A stretch of DNA of 64,000 nucleotides from NCBI GenBank assembly GCA_003255065.1, contig QAOA01008153.1, forward strand, positions 1 through 64,000, read 5' to 3'. Source of the stretch: Cercis canadensis. Its lineage: Eukaryota; Streptophyta; Magnoliopsida; Fabales; Fabaceae. Each line of letters opens with the position of its first letter. Within the stretch, counting starts at the first letter, position 1. The notes under the pieces are model-generated. The model was given only the letters and a program-made list of their open reading frames with translations, did no database searches and was not told the DNA's origin. The translations under genes were made by a program, and so were the position numbers. Shown piece by piece: positions 40,801-53,877 of the stretch.

Positions 40801-43800
40801 TGTTACGGTTCATCCCGGTATCTGATTCAGATATTTTTCTTGTAGATCACTGAATCTGGGATGAGACAGTNGGGACGGGACAATTTCCTAGAGAGTCACT
40901 AAAACTGGACCGGGACCTTGTTTCGGTTCATCCCTGTTTATGACTCAGATATTTTTCTTGTAGATCACTGAATCAGGGAGGGACAGTTTTCTGGTAAGTC
41001 ACTATATATGGACCGGGACCCTGTTTCGGTTCATCGCTGTTTCTGACTCAGATATTTTTCTTGTAGATCACTGAATCTGGGACGAGACAGTTTCCTGGAG
41101 AGTCACTATATCTGGACCGGGACCCTGTTTCGGTTCATCCCTGTTTCTGACTCAGATATTTTTCTTGTAGATCACTGAATCTGGGACGAGACAGTTTCCT
41201 GGAGAGTCACTATATCTGTTCCGGGACCTTGTTTCGGTTCATCCCTGTTTCTGACACATATATTTTTCTTGTATATCATTGAATCTGGGACGAGACAGTT
41301 TCCTGGAGAGTCACTATAACTGGACCGGGACCCTGTTTCGGTTTATCCCTGTTTATGACTCAGATATTTTTCTTGTTGATCACTGAATCAAGAACGGCAC
41401 AGTTTCCTGGTAAGTCACTATATCTAGACCGGGACCCTGTTTCGGTTCATCCCTGTTTCTGACTCAGATATTTTTCTTGTAGATCACTGAATCTGGGACG
41501 AGACAATTTCCTAGAGAGTCACTGTAACTGGACCGGGACCCTATTTCGGTTCATCCCTGTTTATGACTAAGATATTTTTCTTGTAGATCACTGAATCAGT
41601 GACGGGACAGTTTCCTGGTAAGTCACTATATCTGGACCGGGACCCTGTTTCGGTTCATCCCTGTTTCTGACTCAGATATTTTTCTGGTAGATCACTGAAT
41701 CTGGGACGAGACAGTTTCCTGGAGAGTCACTATATCTGTTCCGGGACCTTGTTTCGGTTCAACCCTGTTTCTGACACATACATTTTACTTGTATATCACT
41801 GAATCTGGGACGAAACAGTTTCCTGGAGAGTCACTATATCTGGACCGGGATCCTGTTTTGGTTCATCCCTGTTTCTGACTCAGATATTCTTCTGGTAGAT
41901 AACTGAATCTGGGACGATAAAGTTTCTTGGAGAGTCACTTTATCTGGACCGGGACCATGTTTCGGTTCATCCCTGTTTCTGACTCAGATATTTTTCTTGT
42001 AGATCACTGAATCTGGGACGGGACAATTTCCTAGAGAGTCACTATAACTGGACCGGGACCCTGTTTCGGTTCATCCCTGTTTATGACTCAGATATTTTTC
42101 TTGTAGATCACTGAATCAGGGACGGGACAGTTTCCTGGTAAGTCACTATATCTGGACCGGGACCCTGTTTCGGTTCATCGCTGTTTCTGACTCAGATATT
42201 TTTCTTTTAGATCACTGACTCTGGGACCAGACAGTTTCCTGGTGAGTCACTATATCTGTTCCGAGACCTTGTTTCGGTTCATCCCTGTTTCTGACACAGA
42301 TATTTTTCTTGTCTATCACTGAATCTGGGACGAGACAGTTTCCTGGAGAGTCACTATATCTGGACCGGGACCCTGTTTCTGTTCATCCCTGTTTCTGACT
42401 CAGATATTCTTCTTGTAAATCACTGAATCTGGGAAGAGACAGTTTCCTGGAGAGTCACTATATCTGCACCGGGACCTTTTTCGGTTCATCCCTTTTTCTG
42501 ACTCAGATATTTTTCGTGTAGATTACTGAATCTGGGACGAGACAGTTTCCTGGAGAGTCACTATAACTGGACCGGGACCCTGTTTTGGTTCATCCCTGTT
42601 TATGACTCAAATATTTTTCTTGTAGATCACTGAATCAAGAACGGCACAGTTTCCTGGAGAGTCACTATATCTAGACCGGGACCCTGTTTCGGTTCATCCC
42701 TGTTTCTGACTCAGATATTTTTCTTGTAGATCACTGAATCTGGGACGAGACAATTTCCTAGAGAGTCACTGTAACTGGACCGGGTCCCTGTTTCGGTTCA
42801 TCCCTGTTTATGACTCAGATATTTTTCGTGTACTGGGACGAGACAGTTTCCTGGTGAGTCACTATATCTGTTCCGGGGCATTGTTTCGGTTCATCCCTGT
42901 TTCTGACTCATATATTTTTCTTGTAGATCACTGAATCTGGGACGATACAGTTTCCTGGTAAGTCACTATATATGAATCGGGACCCTGTTTCGGTTCATCC
43001 CTGTTTCTGACTCAGATATTTTTCTTGTAGATCACTGAATCTGGGACGAGACAGTTTCCTGGAGAGTCACTATATCTTGACTGGGACCCTGTTTCGGTTC
43101 ATCCATGTTTCTGACTCAGATATTTTTCTTGTATATCACTGAATCTGGGACGAGACAGTTTCCTGGAGAGTCACTATAACTGGAGCGGGACCCTATTAAG
43201 GTTCATCCCTGTCTCTAATTCAGATATTTTTCTTGTAGATTACTGAATCAGGGACGGGACAATTTCCTGGTTAGTCACTATATCTAGACCGGGACCCTGT
43301 TTTGGTTCATCCCTGTATCTGACTCAGATATTTTTCGTGTAAATCACTGATTCAGGGATGGGACAGTTTCCTAGTAAGTCATTATATCTGGACTGGGACC
43401 CTATTTTGGTTCATCCCTGTTTATGACTCAAATATTTTTCTTGGAGATCACTGAATCTGGGACGAGACAGTATCCTGGTGAGTCACTATATCTGTTCCGG
43501 GACCTTGTTTCGGTTCATCCCTGTTTCTGACTCAGATATTTTTCTTGTATATCTCTGAATCTAGGACGAGACAGTTTCCTGGTGAGTCACTATATCTGTT
43601 CCGGGACCATGTTTCGTTTCATCCCTGTTTCTGACTCGTATATTTTTCTTGTAGATCACTGAATCTGGTACGAGACAGTTTCCTGGAGAGTCACTATATC
43701 TGGAACGAGACCCTGTTACGGTTCGTCCCTGTATCTGATTCAGATATTTTTCTTGTAGATCACTGAATCTGGGACGAGACAGTTTCCTGGAGAGTCAATA

Positions 43801-45364
43801 TATCTGGACCGGGTCCCTGTTTCGGTTCATCCCTGTTTCTGACTCAGATATATTTCTTGTATATCTCTGAATCTGGGAAGAGACAGCTTCCTGGTATGTC
43901 ACTATATATGAATCGGGACCCTGTTTCGGTTCATCCCTGTTTCTGACTTAGATATTTTTCTTGTAGATCACTGAATCTGGGACGAGACAGTTTCCTAGTG
44001 AGTCACTATATCTGTTCCGAGACCTTGTTTCGGTTCATCCCTGTTTCTGACTCATATATTTTTCTTGTAGATCACTGAATCTGGGACGAGACAGTTTCCT
44101 AGAGAGTTACTATATCTGGAGCGGGACTCTGTTACGGTTCATCCCTGTATCTGAATTTCTGACTCAGATATTTTTAATGTAGATCACTGAATCAGGGACG
44201 GTACAGTTTCCTGGAAAGTAACTGTATCTGGACCGGGACCCTGTTTCGGTTCATCGCTGTTTCTGACTCAGATATTTTTCTTGTAGATCACTGAATCTGG
44301 GACGATACAGTTTCCTGTTGAGTCACTATATCTGTTCCGGGACCCTGTTTCGGTTCATCCCTGTTTCTGACTCAGATATTTTTCGTGTAGATCACTGAAT
44401 CAGGGACGGGACAGTTTCCTGGTAAGTCACTATATCTGGACCGGGACCCTGTTTCGGTTCATCCCTGTTTATGACTCAAATATTTTTCTTGTAGATCACT
44501 GAATCTGGGACGAGACAGTTTCCTGGAGAGTCACTATATCTGTTCCGGGACCTTGTTTGGGTTCATCCTGTTTCTGACACAGATATTTTTCTTGTATATC
44601 ACTGAATCTGGACCTGTTTTGGTTCATCCCTATTTATGACTCAAATATTTTTCTTGTAAATCACTGAATCTGGGACGAGACAGTTTCCTGGAGAGTCACT
44701 ATATCTGGACCGGGACCCTGTTTCGGTTCATCCCTGTTTCAGACTCAGATATTTTTCTTGTAGATCACTGAATCTGGGACGAGACAGTTTCCTGCTAAGT
44801 CACTATATATGAATCGGGAACCTGTTTCGGTTCATCCCTGTTTCTGACTCAGATATTTTTCTTGTAGATCACTGAATCTAGGACGAGATAGTTTCCTGGT
44901 GAGTCACTATATCTGTTCCGGGACCTTGTTTCGGTTCATCCCTGTTTCTGACTCATATATTTTTATTGTAGATCACCGAATCTGGGTCGAGACAGTTTCC
45001 TGGAGAGTCACTATATCTGGAGCGGGACCCTGTTACGGTTCATCCCTGTATCTGATTCAGATATTTCTCTTGTAGATCACTGATTCTGGGACGAGGCAGT
45101 TTCCTGGAGAGTCACTATATCTGGACCGGGACCCTGGTACAGTTCATCCCTGTATCTGACTCAGATATTTTTCGTGTAGATCACTGAATCAGGGACGGGA
45201 CAGTTTCCTGGTAAGTCACTATATCTGGACCGGGACCCTGCTTCGGTTCATCCCTATTTATGACTCAGATATTTTTCTTGTAGATCACTGAATAAGGGAC
45301 GGGACAGTTTCCTGGTAAGTTACTATATCTGGACCGGGACCCTGTTTCGGTTCATCCCTGTTTC

Positions 45365-47040
45365 TGACTCAGATATTTTTCATGTAGATCACTGAATCAG
45401 GGACGTTACAGTTTCCTGGTAAGTCACTATATCTGGACCGGGGCCCTGATTCGGTTCATCGCTATTTCTGACTCAGATATTTTTCTTGTAGATCACTGAA
45501 TATGGGACGAGACAGTTTCCTGGAGAGTCACTATATCTGGACTGGGACCCTGTTTCGGTTCATCCCTGTTTATGACTCAAATATTTTTCTTGTAGATCAC
45601 TGAATCTGGGACGAGACAGTTTCCTGNNNNNNNNNNNNNNNNNNNNNNNNNNNNNNNNNNNNNNNNNNNNNNNNNNNNNNNNNNNNNNNNNGTAGATCAC
45701 TGAATAAGGGACGAGACAGTTTCCTGGTGAGTCACTATATCTGTTCCAAGACCTTGTTTCGGTTCATCCCTGTTTCTGACATAGATATTTTTCTTGTAGA
45801 TCACTGATTCTGGGACGAGGCAGTTTCCTTGAAAGTCACTATATCTGGACCGAGACCATGGTACGGTTCATCCCTGTATCTGACTCAGATATTTTTCGTG
45901 TAGATCACTGAATCAGGGACGGGACAGTTTCCTGGTAAGTCAGTATATCTGGACCGGGACCCTGTTTCGGTTCATCCCTGTTTATGACTCAGATATTTTT
46001 CTTGTAGATCACTGAATAAGGGACGGGACAGTTTCTTGGTATGTCACTATATCTGGACCGGGACCCTGTTTCGGTTCATCGCTGTTTCTGACTCAGATAT
46101 TTTTCTTGTAGATCACTGAATCTGGGACGAGACAGTTTCCTGTTGAGTCACTATATCTGTTCCGGGACCCTGTTTCGGTTCATCCCTGTTTCTGACTCAG
46201 ATATTTTTCGTGTAGATCACTGAATCAGGGACGGTACAGTTTCCTGGTAAGTCACTATATCTGGACCGGGACCCTGTTTCGGTTCATCCCTGTTTCTGAC
46301 TCAGATACTTTTCTTGTAGATCACTGAATCTGGGACGAGAGAGTTTCCTGGAGAGTCACTATATCTGGACCGGGACCCTGTTTCGGTTCATCCTTGTTTC
46401 TGACTCAGATATTTTCTTGCAGATCACTTAATAAGGGACGAGACAGTTTCCTGTTGAGTCACTATATCTATTCCGAGACCTTTTTTCGGTTAATCCCTGT
46501 TTCTGACACAGATATTTTTCTTGTATATCACTGAATCTGGGACGAGACAGTTTCCTTTAGAGTCACTATATCTGGACCGGGACCCTGTTTCGGTTCATCC
46601 CTGTTTCTACTCAGATATTTTTCATGTAGATCACTGAATCAGGGACGTTACAGTTTCCTGGTAAGTCACTATATCTGGACCGGGGCCCTGATTCGGTTTT
46701 ATCGCTGTTTCTGACTCAGATATTTTTCTTGTAGATCACTGAATATGGGACGAGACAGTTTCCTGGAGAGTCACTATATCTGGACTGGGACCCTGTTTCG
46801 GTTCATCCCTGTTTATGACTCTAATATTTTTCTTGTAGATCACTGAATCTGGGACGAGACAGTTTCCTGTTGAGTCACTATATCTGTTCCGGGACCCTGT
46901 TTCGGTTCATCCCTGTTTCTGACTCAGATATTTTTCTTGCAGATCACTTAATAAGGGACGAGACAGTTTCCTGGTGAGTCACTATATCTGTTCCAAGACC
47001 TTGTTTCGGTTCATCCCTGTTTCTGACATAGATATTTTTC
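45365..47040. repeat. Segment duplicated at an about 1247-bp offset, spanning a gap
   Basis: About 430 bp (GGACGTTACAG, ACCGGGGCCCTGATTCGG, GAATATGGGACG, TATGACTC, then AATAAGGGACG and GTTCCAAGACC with TGACATAG) occurs at 45365-45795 and 46608-47040. TTCCAAG is at 45744 and 46991 (1247 bp), and GGACGTTACA at 45401 and 46643 (1242 bp). The shortfall lies mostly at the 65-N gap in the first copy and a few single-base indels. The second copy therefore shows what the gap should contain. Confidence 0.85.
45627..45691. other. Assembly gap, 65 N
   Basis: The left edge is at phase 32 and the right edge at phase 102, so an intact monomer needs 69 bases. The duplicated segment downstream offers bases 46870-46938, also 69, between the matching edges. 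The N run is probably 4 short. Confidence 0.95.
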
Positions 47041-48300
47041 TAGTATATCACTGAATCTGGGACGAGACAGTTTCCTGGATAATCACTATATCTGGACCGG
47101 GACCCTGTTTCGGTTCATCCCTGTTTCTGACTCAGATATTCTTCTTGTAGATCACTTAATCTGGGAAGAGACAGGTTCCTGGAGAGTCACTATATCTGGA
47201 CCGGGACCTTTTTCGGTTCATCCATGTTTCTGACTCAGATATTTTTCGTGTAGATTACTGAATCAGGAACGGGACAGTTTCCTGGTAAGTCACTATATCT
47301 GGACCGGGACCCTGTTTTGGTTTATCCCTGTTTATGACTCAAATATTTTTCTTGTAGATCACTGAATCTAGGACGAGACAGTTTCCTGGAGAGTCACTAT
47401 ATCTGGAGCGGGACCCTGTTACGGCTCATCCCTGTATCTGGTTCAGATACTTTTCTTGTAGATCACTGAATCTGGGACGAGACAGTTTCCTGGAGAGTCA
47501 CTATATCTGGACCGGGACCCTGTTTCGGTTCATCCCTGTTTCTGACTCAGATATTTTTCTTGTAGATCACTGAATCAGGGACGGGACAGTTTCCTGGTAA
47601 GTCAATATATCTGGACCGGGACCCTGTTTCGGTTCACCGCTGTTTCTGACTCAGATATTTTTCTTGTAGATCACTGAATCTGGGACGAGACAGTTTCCTG
47701 TTGAGTCACTATAAATGTTCCGGGACCTTGTTTCGGTTCAACCCTTTTTCTGACTCAGATATTTTTCATGTAGATCACTTAATCAGGGACGGTACAGTTT
47801 CCTGGTAAGTCACTATATCTGGACCGGGACCCTGTTTTGGTTCATCCTTGTTTATGACTCAAGTATTTTTCTTGTAGATCACTGAATCTGGGACGAGACA
47901 GTTTCCTGGAGAGTCACTATATCTGGACCGGGACCCTGTTTCGGTTCATCCCTGTTTCTGACTCAGATATTTTTCTTGAATATCATTGAATCTGGGACGA
48001 GGCAGTTTCCTGGTAAGTCACTATATATGAATCGGGAACCTGTTTCGGTTCATCCCTGTTTCTGACTCAGATATTTTTCTTGTAGATCACTGAATCTGGG
48101 ACGAGACAGTTTCCTGGAGAGTCACTATATCTGGAGTGGGACCCTGTTACGGTTTATCCCTGTTTCTGACACAGATATTTTTCATACCTGGAGAGTCACT
48201 ATATCTGGAGCGGGACCCTGTTACGGTTCATCCCTGTATCTGATTCAGATACTTTTCTTGTAGATCACTGAATCTTGGACGACACAGTTTCCTAGAGAGT
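45692..48300. repeat. Right part of the central A/B satellite domain
   Basis: The ordered variant series of the central domain is present at about 46920-47470, with ACCTTTTTCGG at 47217. About 37670-37950 and 46300-46580 are near-identical, sharing CAAATACTTTTC or CAGATACTTTTC, TTAATAAGGGAC and the rare CCTTTAGAGTC (37931 and 46555). Near 48185 phase 100 is joined to about phase 30 (some 33 bp lost). Confidence 0.8.
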
Positions 48301-49407
48301 CACTATATCTGGACCGGGACCCTATTACGGTTCATCCCTGTATCTGACTCAGATATTTTTCGTGTAGATCACTGAATCAGGGATGAGACAGTTTCCTGGT
48401 AAGTCACTATATTTGGACCGGGACCCTGTTTCAGTTCATCGCTATTTCTGACTCAGATATTTTTCGTGTAGATCACTGAATCAGGGACGTGATAGTTTCC
48501 TGGTAAGTCATTATATCTGGACTGGGACCCTGTTTCGGTTCATCCCCGTTTCTGACTCAGATATTCTTCTAGTAGATCACTGAATTTGGGAAGAGACAAT
48601 TTCCTGGAGAGTCACTATGTCTGGACCGGGACCCTGTTTCGGTTAATCCCTATTTCTGACTCAGATATTTTTCGTGTAGATTACTGAATCAGGGACGGGA
48701 CAGTTTCTTGGTAAGTCACTATATCTGGACCGGGACCCTGTTTCTGACTCAGATATTTTTCTTGTAGATCACTGAATCTGGGACGAGACAAATTCCTGGT
48801 AAGTCACTATATATGAACCGGGACCCAGTTTCGGTTCATCCCTGTTTCTGACTCAGATATTTTTCTTATAGATGACTGAATCTGGGACGAGATAGTTTCC
48901 TAGTGAGTCACTATATTTGTTCCGGGACCTTGTTTCGGTTCATCCCTGTTTCTGACTAATATAATTTTCTTTTAGATCACTGAATCTGGGACGAGACAGC
49001 TTCCTAGAGAGTCACTATATCTGGACCGGGACCCTGTTACGGTTCATCCCTGTATCTGACTCAGATATTTTTCGTGTAGATCATTGAATCAGGGATGAGA
49101 CAGTTTCCTGGTAAGTCACTATATTTGGACCGGGACCCTGTTTCGGTTCATCGCTATTTCTATCTGACTCAGATATTTTTCTTGTAGATCACTGAATCAG
49201 GGACGGGTTAGTTTCCTGGTAAGTCACTATATCTGTTCCGGGACCCTGTTTCGGTTCATCCCTGTTTCTGACTCAGATATTTTTCTTGTAGATCACTGAA
49301 TCTGGGACGGGACAGTTTCCTGGAGAGTCACTATATCTGGAGCGGGACCCTGTTACGGTTCATCCACCTTTCTGACTCAGATATTTTTCGTGTAGATCAC
49401 TGAATCA

Positions 49408-49501
49408 GTGACTGGATAGTTTCCTGGTAAGTCACTATATTTGGACCGGGACCCAGTGTTGGTTCATCCCTTTTTCTGGCTCGGATATTTTTCATGCAAA
49501 T
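49408..49501. repeat. Class D variant monomer (copy 6)
   Basis: All class D marks are present, with CCCAGTGTTGG and TTTTTCATGCAAATC as private changes. Confidence 0.87.
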
Positions 49502-50032
49502 CACTGAATCAGGGACGACACAATTTCCTGGTAAGTCACTATATCTGTTCCGGGACCCTGTTTCGGTTCATCCCTGTTTCTGACTCAGATATTTTTCTTG
49601 TAGATCACTGAATCTGGGACGAGACAGTTTCCTGGAGAGTCACTATATCTGGACCGGGACCCTGTTTCGGTTCATCCCTGTTTCTGACTCAGATATTTTT
49701 CTTGTAGATCACTGAATCTGGGACGAGACAGTTTCCTGGAGAGTCACTATATCTGGACCGGGACCCTGTTTCGGTTCATCCCTGTTTCTGACTCAGATAT
49801 TTTTTCTTGTAGATCACTGAATCAGGGACGGGTCAGTTCCCTGGTAAGTCACTATATCTATTCCGGGACCCTGTTTCGGTTCATCCCTGTTTCTGACTCA
49901 GATATTTTTCTTGTAGATCGCTGAATCTGGGACGAGACAAATTCCTGGTAAGTCACTATATATGATCCAGGACCCTGTTTCGGTTCATCCCTGTTTCTGA
50001 CTCAGATATTTTTCGGGTAGATCACTGAATCA

Positions 50033-50125
50033 GTGACTGGATAGTTTCCTGGTAAGTCACTATATTTGGACCGGGGCCCAGTTTTGGTTCATCCCTTTTT
50101 CTGGCTCGGATATTTTTCTTGCAAA
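50033..50125. repeat. Class D variant monomer (copy 7)
   Basis: CAGTTTTGG starts at 50079, 625 bp (6 monomers plus 1) after the equivalent point of copy 6. ACCGGGGCCC is a private change, and CGGGTAGATC precedes it. Confidence 0.87.
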
Positions 50126-50689
50126 TCACTGAATCAGGGACGAGACAATTTCCTGTTAAGTCACTATATCTGTTCCGGGACCCTGTTTCGGTTCATCCCT
50201 GTTTCTGACTCAGATATTTTTCTTGTAGATCACTGAATCAGGGATGGGACAGTTTCCTGGTAAGTCACTATATCTGGACTGGGACCCTGTTTCGGTTCAT
50301 CCCTGTTTCTGACTCAGATATTCTTCTTGTAGATCACTGAATAAGGGATGGGACAGTTTCCTCGTAAGTCACTATATCTGGACTGGGACCCTGTTTCGGT
50401 TCATCCCTGTTTCTGACTCATATATTCTTCTTTTAGATCACTGATTCTGGGAGGAGACAGTTTCCTGGAGAGTCACTATATCTGGACCGTGACCCTGTTT
50501 CGAGTCATCCTTGTTTCTGACTCAGATATTTTTCGTGTAGATTACTGGATCAGGGACGGGAAAGTTTCCTGGTAAGTCATTATATCTGGACCGGGAACCT
50601 GTTTCGGTTCATCCCTGTTTCTGACTCGGATATTTTTTTTGTATATCACTGAATCTGGGACGAGACAGTTTCCTTGTGAGTCACTATAT

Positions 50690-52440
50690 CTATTCCGGGA
50701 CCTTGTTTCGGTTCATCCCTGTTTCTGACACAGATATTTTTCTTGTATATCACTGAATCTGGGACGAGACAGTTTCCTGGAGAGTCACTATATCTGGACC
50801 GGGACCCTGTTTCGGTTCATCCCTGTTTCTGACTCAGATATTTTTCTTGTAGATCACTGAATCTGGGACGGGACAGTTTCCTGGTGAGTCACTATATCTG
50901 TTCCGGGACCCTAATTCGGTTCATCCACCTTTTTGACTTAAATATTTTTCGTGTAGATCACTGAATCAGGGACGGGACATTTTCCCTGTAAGTCACTATA
51001 TCTGTTGCGGGACCCTGTGCCGGTTCATCCCTGTTTTTGACTCAGATATTTTTCGTGTAGATCACTGAATCAGGGACGAGAAAGTTTCCTAGTGAGTCAC
51101 TATATCTGTTCCGGGACCCTGTTTCGGTTCATCTATCTTTCTGACTCATATATTTTTCGTGTAGATCAGTGAATCAGGGACGGGACAGTTTCCCTGTAAG
51201 TCACTATATCTGTTCCGGGACCTTGTTTCGGGTCATCCCTGTTTCTGACACAGATATTTTTCTTGTAAATCACTGAATCTGGGACGAGACAGTTTCCTGG
51301 AGAGTCACTATATCTGGACCGGAACCCTGTTTCGGTTCATCCCTGTTTCTGACTCAGATATTCTTCTTGTAGATCACTGAATCTGGGAAGAGACAGTTTC
51401 CTGGAGAGTTACTATATCTGGACCGGGACCCTGTTTCGGTTCATCCCTGTTTCTGACTCAGATATTTTTCGTGTAGATTACTGAATCGGGGACGGGACAG
51501 TTTCCTGGTAAGTCACTATATCTGGACCCCGACCCTGTTTTGATTCATCCCTGTTTATAACTCAAATATTTTTCTTGTAGATCACTGAATCTGGGACGAG
51601 ACAGTTTCATGGAGAGTCACTATATCTGGAGCGGGACCCTGTTACGGTTCATCCCTGTATCTGATTCAGATATTTTTCTTGTAGATCACTGAATCTGGGA
51701 CGAGACAGTTTCCTGGAGAGTCACTATATCTGGACCGGGACCGTGTTACGGTTCATCCTTGTTTCTGACTCAGATATTTTTCTTGCAGATCACTGAATAA
51801 GGGACGAGACAGTTTCCTGGTGAGTCACTATATCTATTCCGGGACCTTGTTTCGGATCATCCCTGTTTCTGACACAGATATTTTTCTTGTATATCCTTGA
51901 ATCTGGGACGAGACAGTTTCCTGGAGTCACTATATCTGGACTGGGAATCTGTTTCGGTTCATCCCTGTTTCTGACTCAGATATTTTTCATGTAGATCACT
52001 GAATCAGGGATGGGACAGTTTCCTGGTCAGTCACTATATCTGTTCCAGGACCCTGTTTCGGTTCATCCCTATTTCTGACTCAGATATTTTTCTTGTATAT
52101 CACTGAATCTGGGACGGGACAGTTTCCTGGTGAGTCACTATATCTGTTCCGGGACCCTAATTCGGTTCATCCACCTTTCTGACTTAGATATTTTTCGTGT
52201 AGATCACTGAATCAGGGACGGGACATTTTCCCTGCAAGTCACTATATCTGTTGCGGGACCCTATGCCGGTTCATCCCTGTTTTTGACTAAGATATTTTTC
52301 GTGTAGATCACTAAATCAGGGACGAGAAAGTTTCCTAGTGAGTCACTATATCTGTTCCGGACCCTGTTTCGGTTCATCTATCTTTCTGACTCAGATATTT
52401 TTCGTGTAGATCAGTGAATCAGGGACGGGACAGTTTCCCT
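50690..52440. repeat. Segment duplicated at an 11- to 12-mer offset
   Basis: About 500-600 bp is repeated, from TATTCCGGGACCTTG (50691 and 51835, 1144 bp or 11 monomers) to CTAATTCGG (50911 and 52157, 1246 bp). The change from 11 to 12 monomers comes from one extra copy, GATGGGACAG with TCAGTCAC, in the second segment. Shared rare changes include GACATTTTCCC, TGCCGG, GAGAAAGTTTCC, CATCTATCTTTC and GATCAGTGAATC. Confidence 0.85.
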
Positions 52441-52525
52441 GTAAGTCAATATATCTGTTCCGGGACCCTGTTCCGGTTCATCCCTGTTTCTTACTCAGAT
52501 ATTTTTCGTGTGGATCACTGAATCA

Positions 52526-52620
52526 GTGAATGGATAGTTTCCTAGTAAGTCACTATATTTGGACCGGGACCCAGTTTTGGTTCATCCCTTTTTCTGGCAC
52601 GGATATTTTTCTTGCAAATC
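52526..52620. repeat. Class D variant monomer (copy 8)
   Basis: It has GTGAATGGATAG and CTGGCACGG. CAGTTTTGG is at 52572, 2493 bp (24 monomers less 3) after copy 7. Confidence 0.87.
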
Positions 52621-53059
52621 ACTGAATCAGGGACGAGACAATTTCCTGGTAAGTCACTATATCTGTTCCGGGACCCTGTTTCGGTTCATCCCTGTTTCTG
52701 ACTCAGATATTCTTCTTGTAGATCACTGATTCTGGGAGGAGACAGTTTCCTGGAGAGTCACTATATCTGGACCGGGACCCTGTTTCGGGTCATCCCTGTT
52801 TCTGACTCAGATATCTTTCTTGTATATCACTGAATCTGGGACGAGACAAATTCCTGGAGAGTCACTATATCTGAACCGGGAACCTGTTTCGGTTCATCCC
52901 TGTTTCTGACTCAGATATTTTTCGTGTAAATCACTGAATCAGGGATGGGACAGTTTCCTGGTCAGTCACTATATCTGTTCCGGGACCCTGTTTCGGTTCA
53001 TCCTTATTTCTGACTCAGATATTTTTCTTGTAGATCGCTGAATCTGGGACGGGACAGTT

Positions 53060-53760
53060 TCCTGGTGGGTCACTATATCTGTTCCGGGACCCTATTTCGG
53101 TTCATCCACCTTTCTGACTCAGATATTTTTCGTGTAGATCACTGAATCAGGGACGGGAGATTTTCCCTGTAAGTCACTATATCTGTTGCGGGACCCTGTT
53201 CCGGTTCATCCCTGTTTTTGACTCAGATATTTTTCGTGTAGATCACTGAATCAGGGACGAGACAGTTTCCAAGTGAATCACTATATCTGTTCCGGGACCC
53301 TGTTTCGGTTCATCCCTATTTCTGACTCAGATATTTTTCTTGTAGATCACTGAATCTGGGACGGGACAGTTTCCTGGTGAGTCACTATATCTGTTCCGGG
53401 ACCCTATTTCGGTTCATCCACCTTTCTGACTCAGATATTTTTCGTGTAGATCACTGAATCAGGGACGGGAGATTTTCCCTGTAAGTCACTATATCTGTTG
53501 CGGGACCCTGTTCCGGTTCATCCCTGTTTTTGACTCAGATATTTTTCGTATAGATCACTGAATCAGGGACGAGACAGTTTCCTAGTGAGTCACTATATCT
53601 GTTCCGGGACCCTGTTTCGGTTCATCCCTATTTCTGACTCAGATATTTTTCTTGTAGATCACTGAATCTGGGACGGGACAGTTTCCTGGTGAGTCACTAT
53701 ATCTGTTCCGGGACCCTATTTCGGTTCATCCACCTTTCTGACTCAGATATTTTTCGTGTA
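53060..53760. repeat. 312-bp (3-mer) higher-order repeat
   Basis: CCTATTTCGG followed by CATCCACC starts at 53091, 53403 and 53715, with both steps exactly 312 bp. The second monomer has GGGAGATTTTCCC, the third GTTGCGGG with GTTCCGG, and then a CATCCCTATTTC copy restarts the cycle. Differences between units are few (for example GATCGCTG and CCAAGTGAATC in the first unit). The third unit breaks off into the copies preceding class D copy 9. Confidence 0.9.
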
Positions 53761-53877
53761 GATCAGTGAATCAGGGACAGGACAGTTTCCCTGTAAGTCA
53801 ATATATCTGTTCCGGGACCCTGTTCCGGTTCATCCCTGTTTCTAACTCAGATATTTTTCGTGTGGATCACTGAATCA

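Larger units (their letters stand above)
32195..45626. repeat. Central A-rich satellite with recurring ordered variant series
   Basis: One series of variants keeps the same order in several places: TTGCAGATCACTTAATAAGGG; CCTTGTTTCGG with TGACACAG and TTGTATATCAC; ATTCTTCTTG with GGGAAGAGAC; ACCTTTTTCGG with GTGTAGATTAC; TTTTGG with TATGACTCAAATA; GGAGCGGG with GTTACGG and CTGTATCTG; then GACGAGGCAG or CAGGGACGGG. It is complete at about 35815-36480 and partial at 32485-33200, 37780-38230, 40085-40440 and 42240-42650. A uniform stretch lies at 36937-37252 (316 bp) and another at 41037-41218. Breaks include 32969 (19 bp), 34892 (about 50 bp), 35335 (28 bp), 38550 (short duplication), 39020 (large), 42832 (11 bp) and about 44611 (42 bp). 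The single N at 40871 joins phase 26 to phase 14. Confidence 0.8.
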
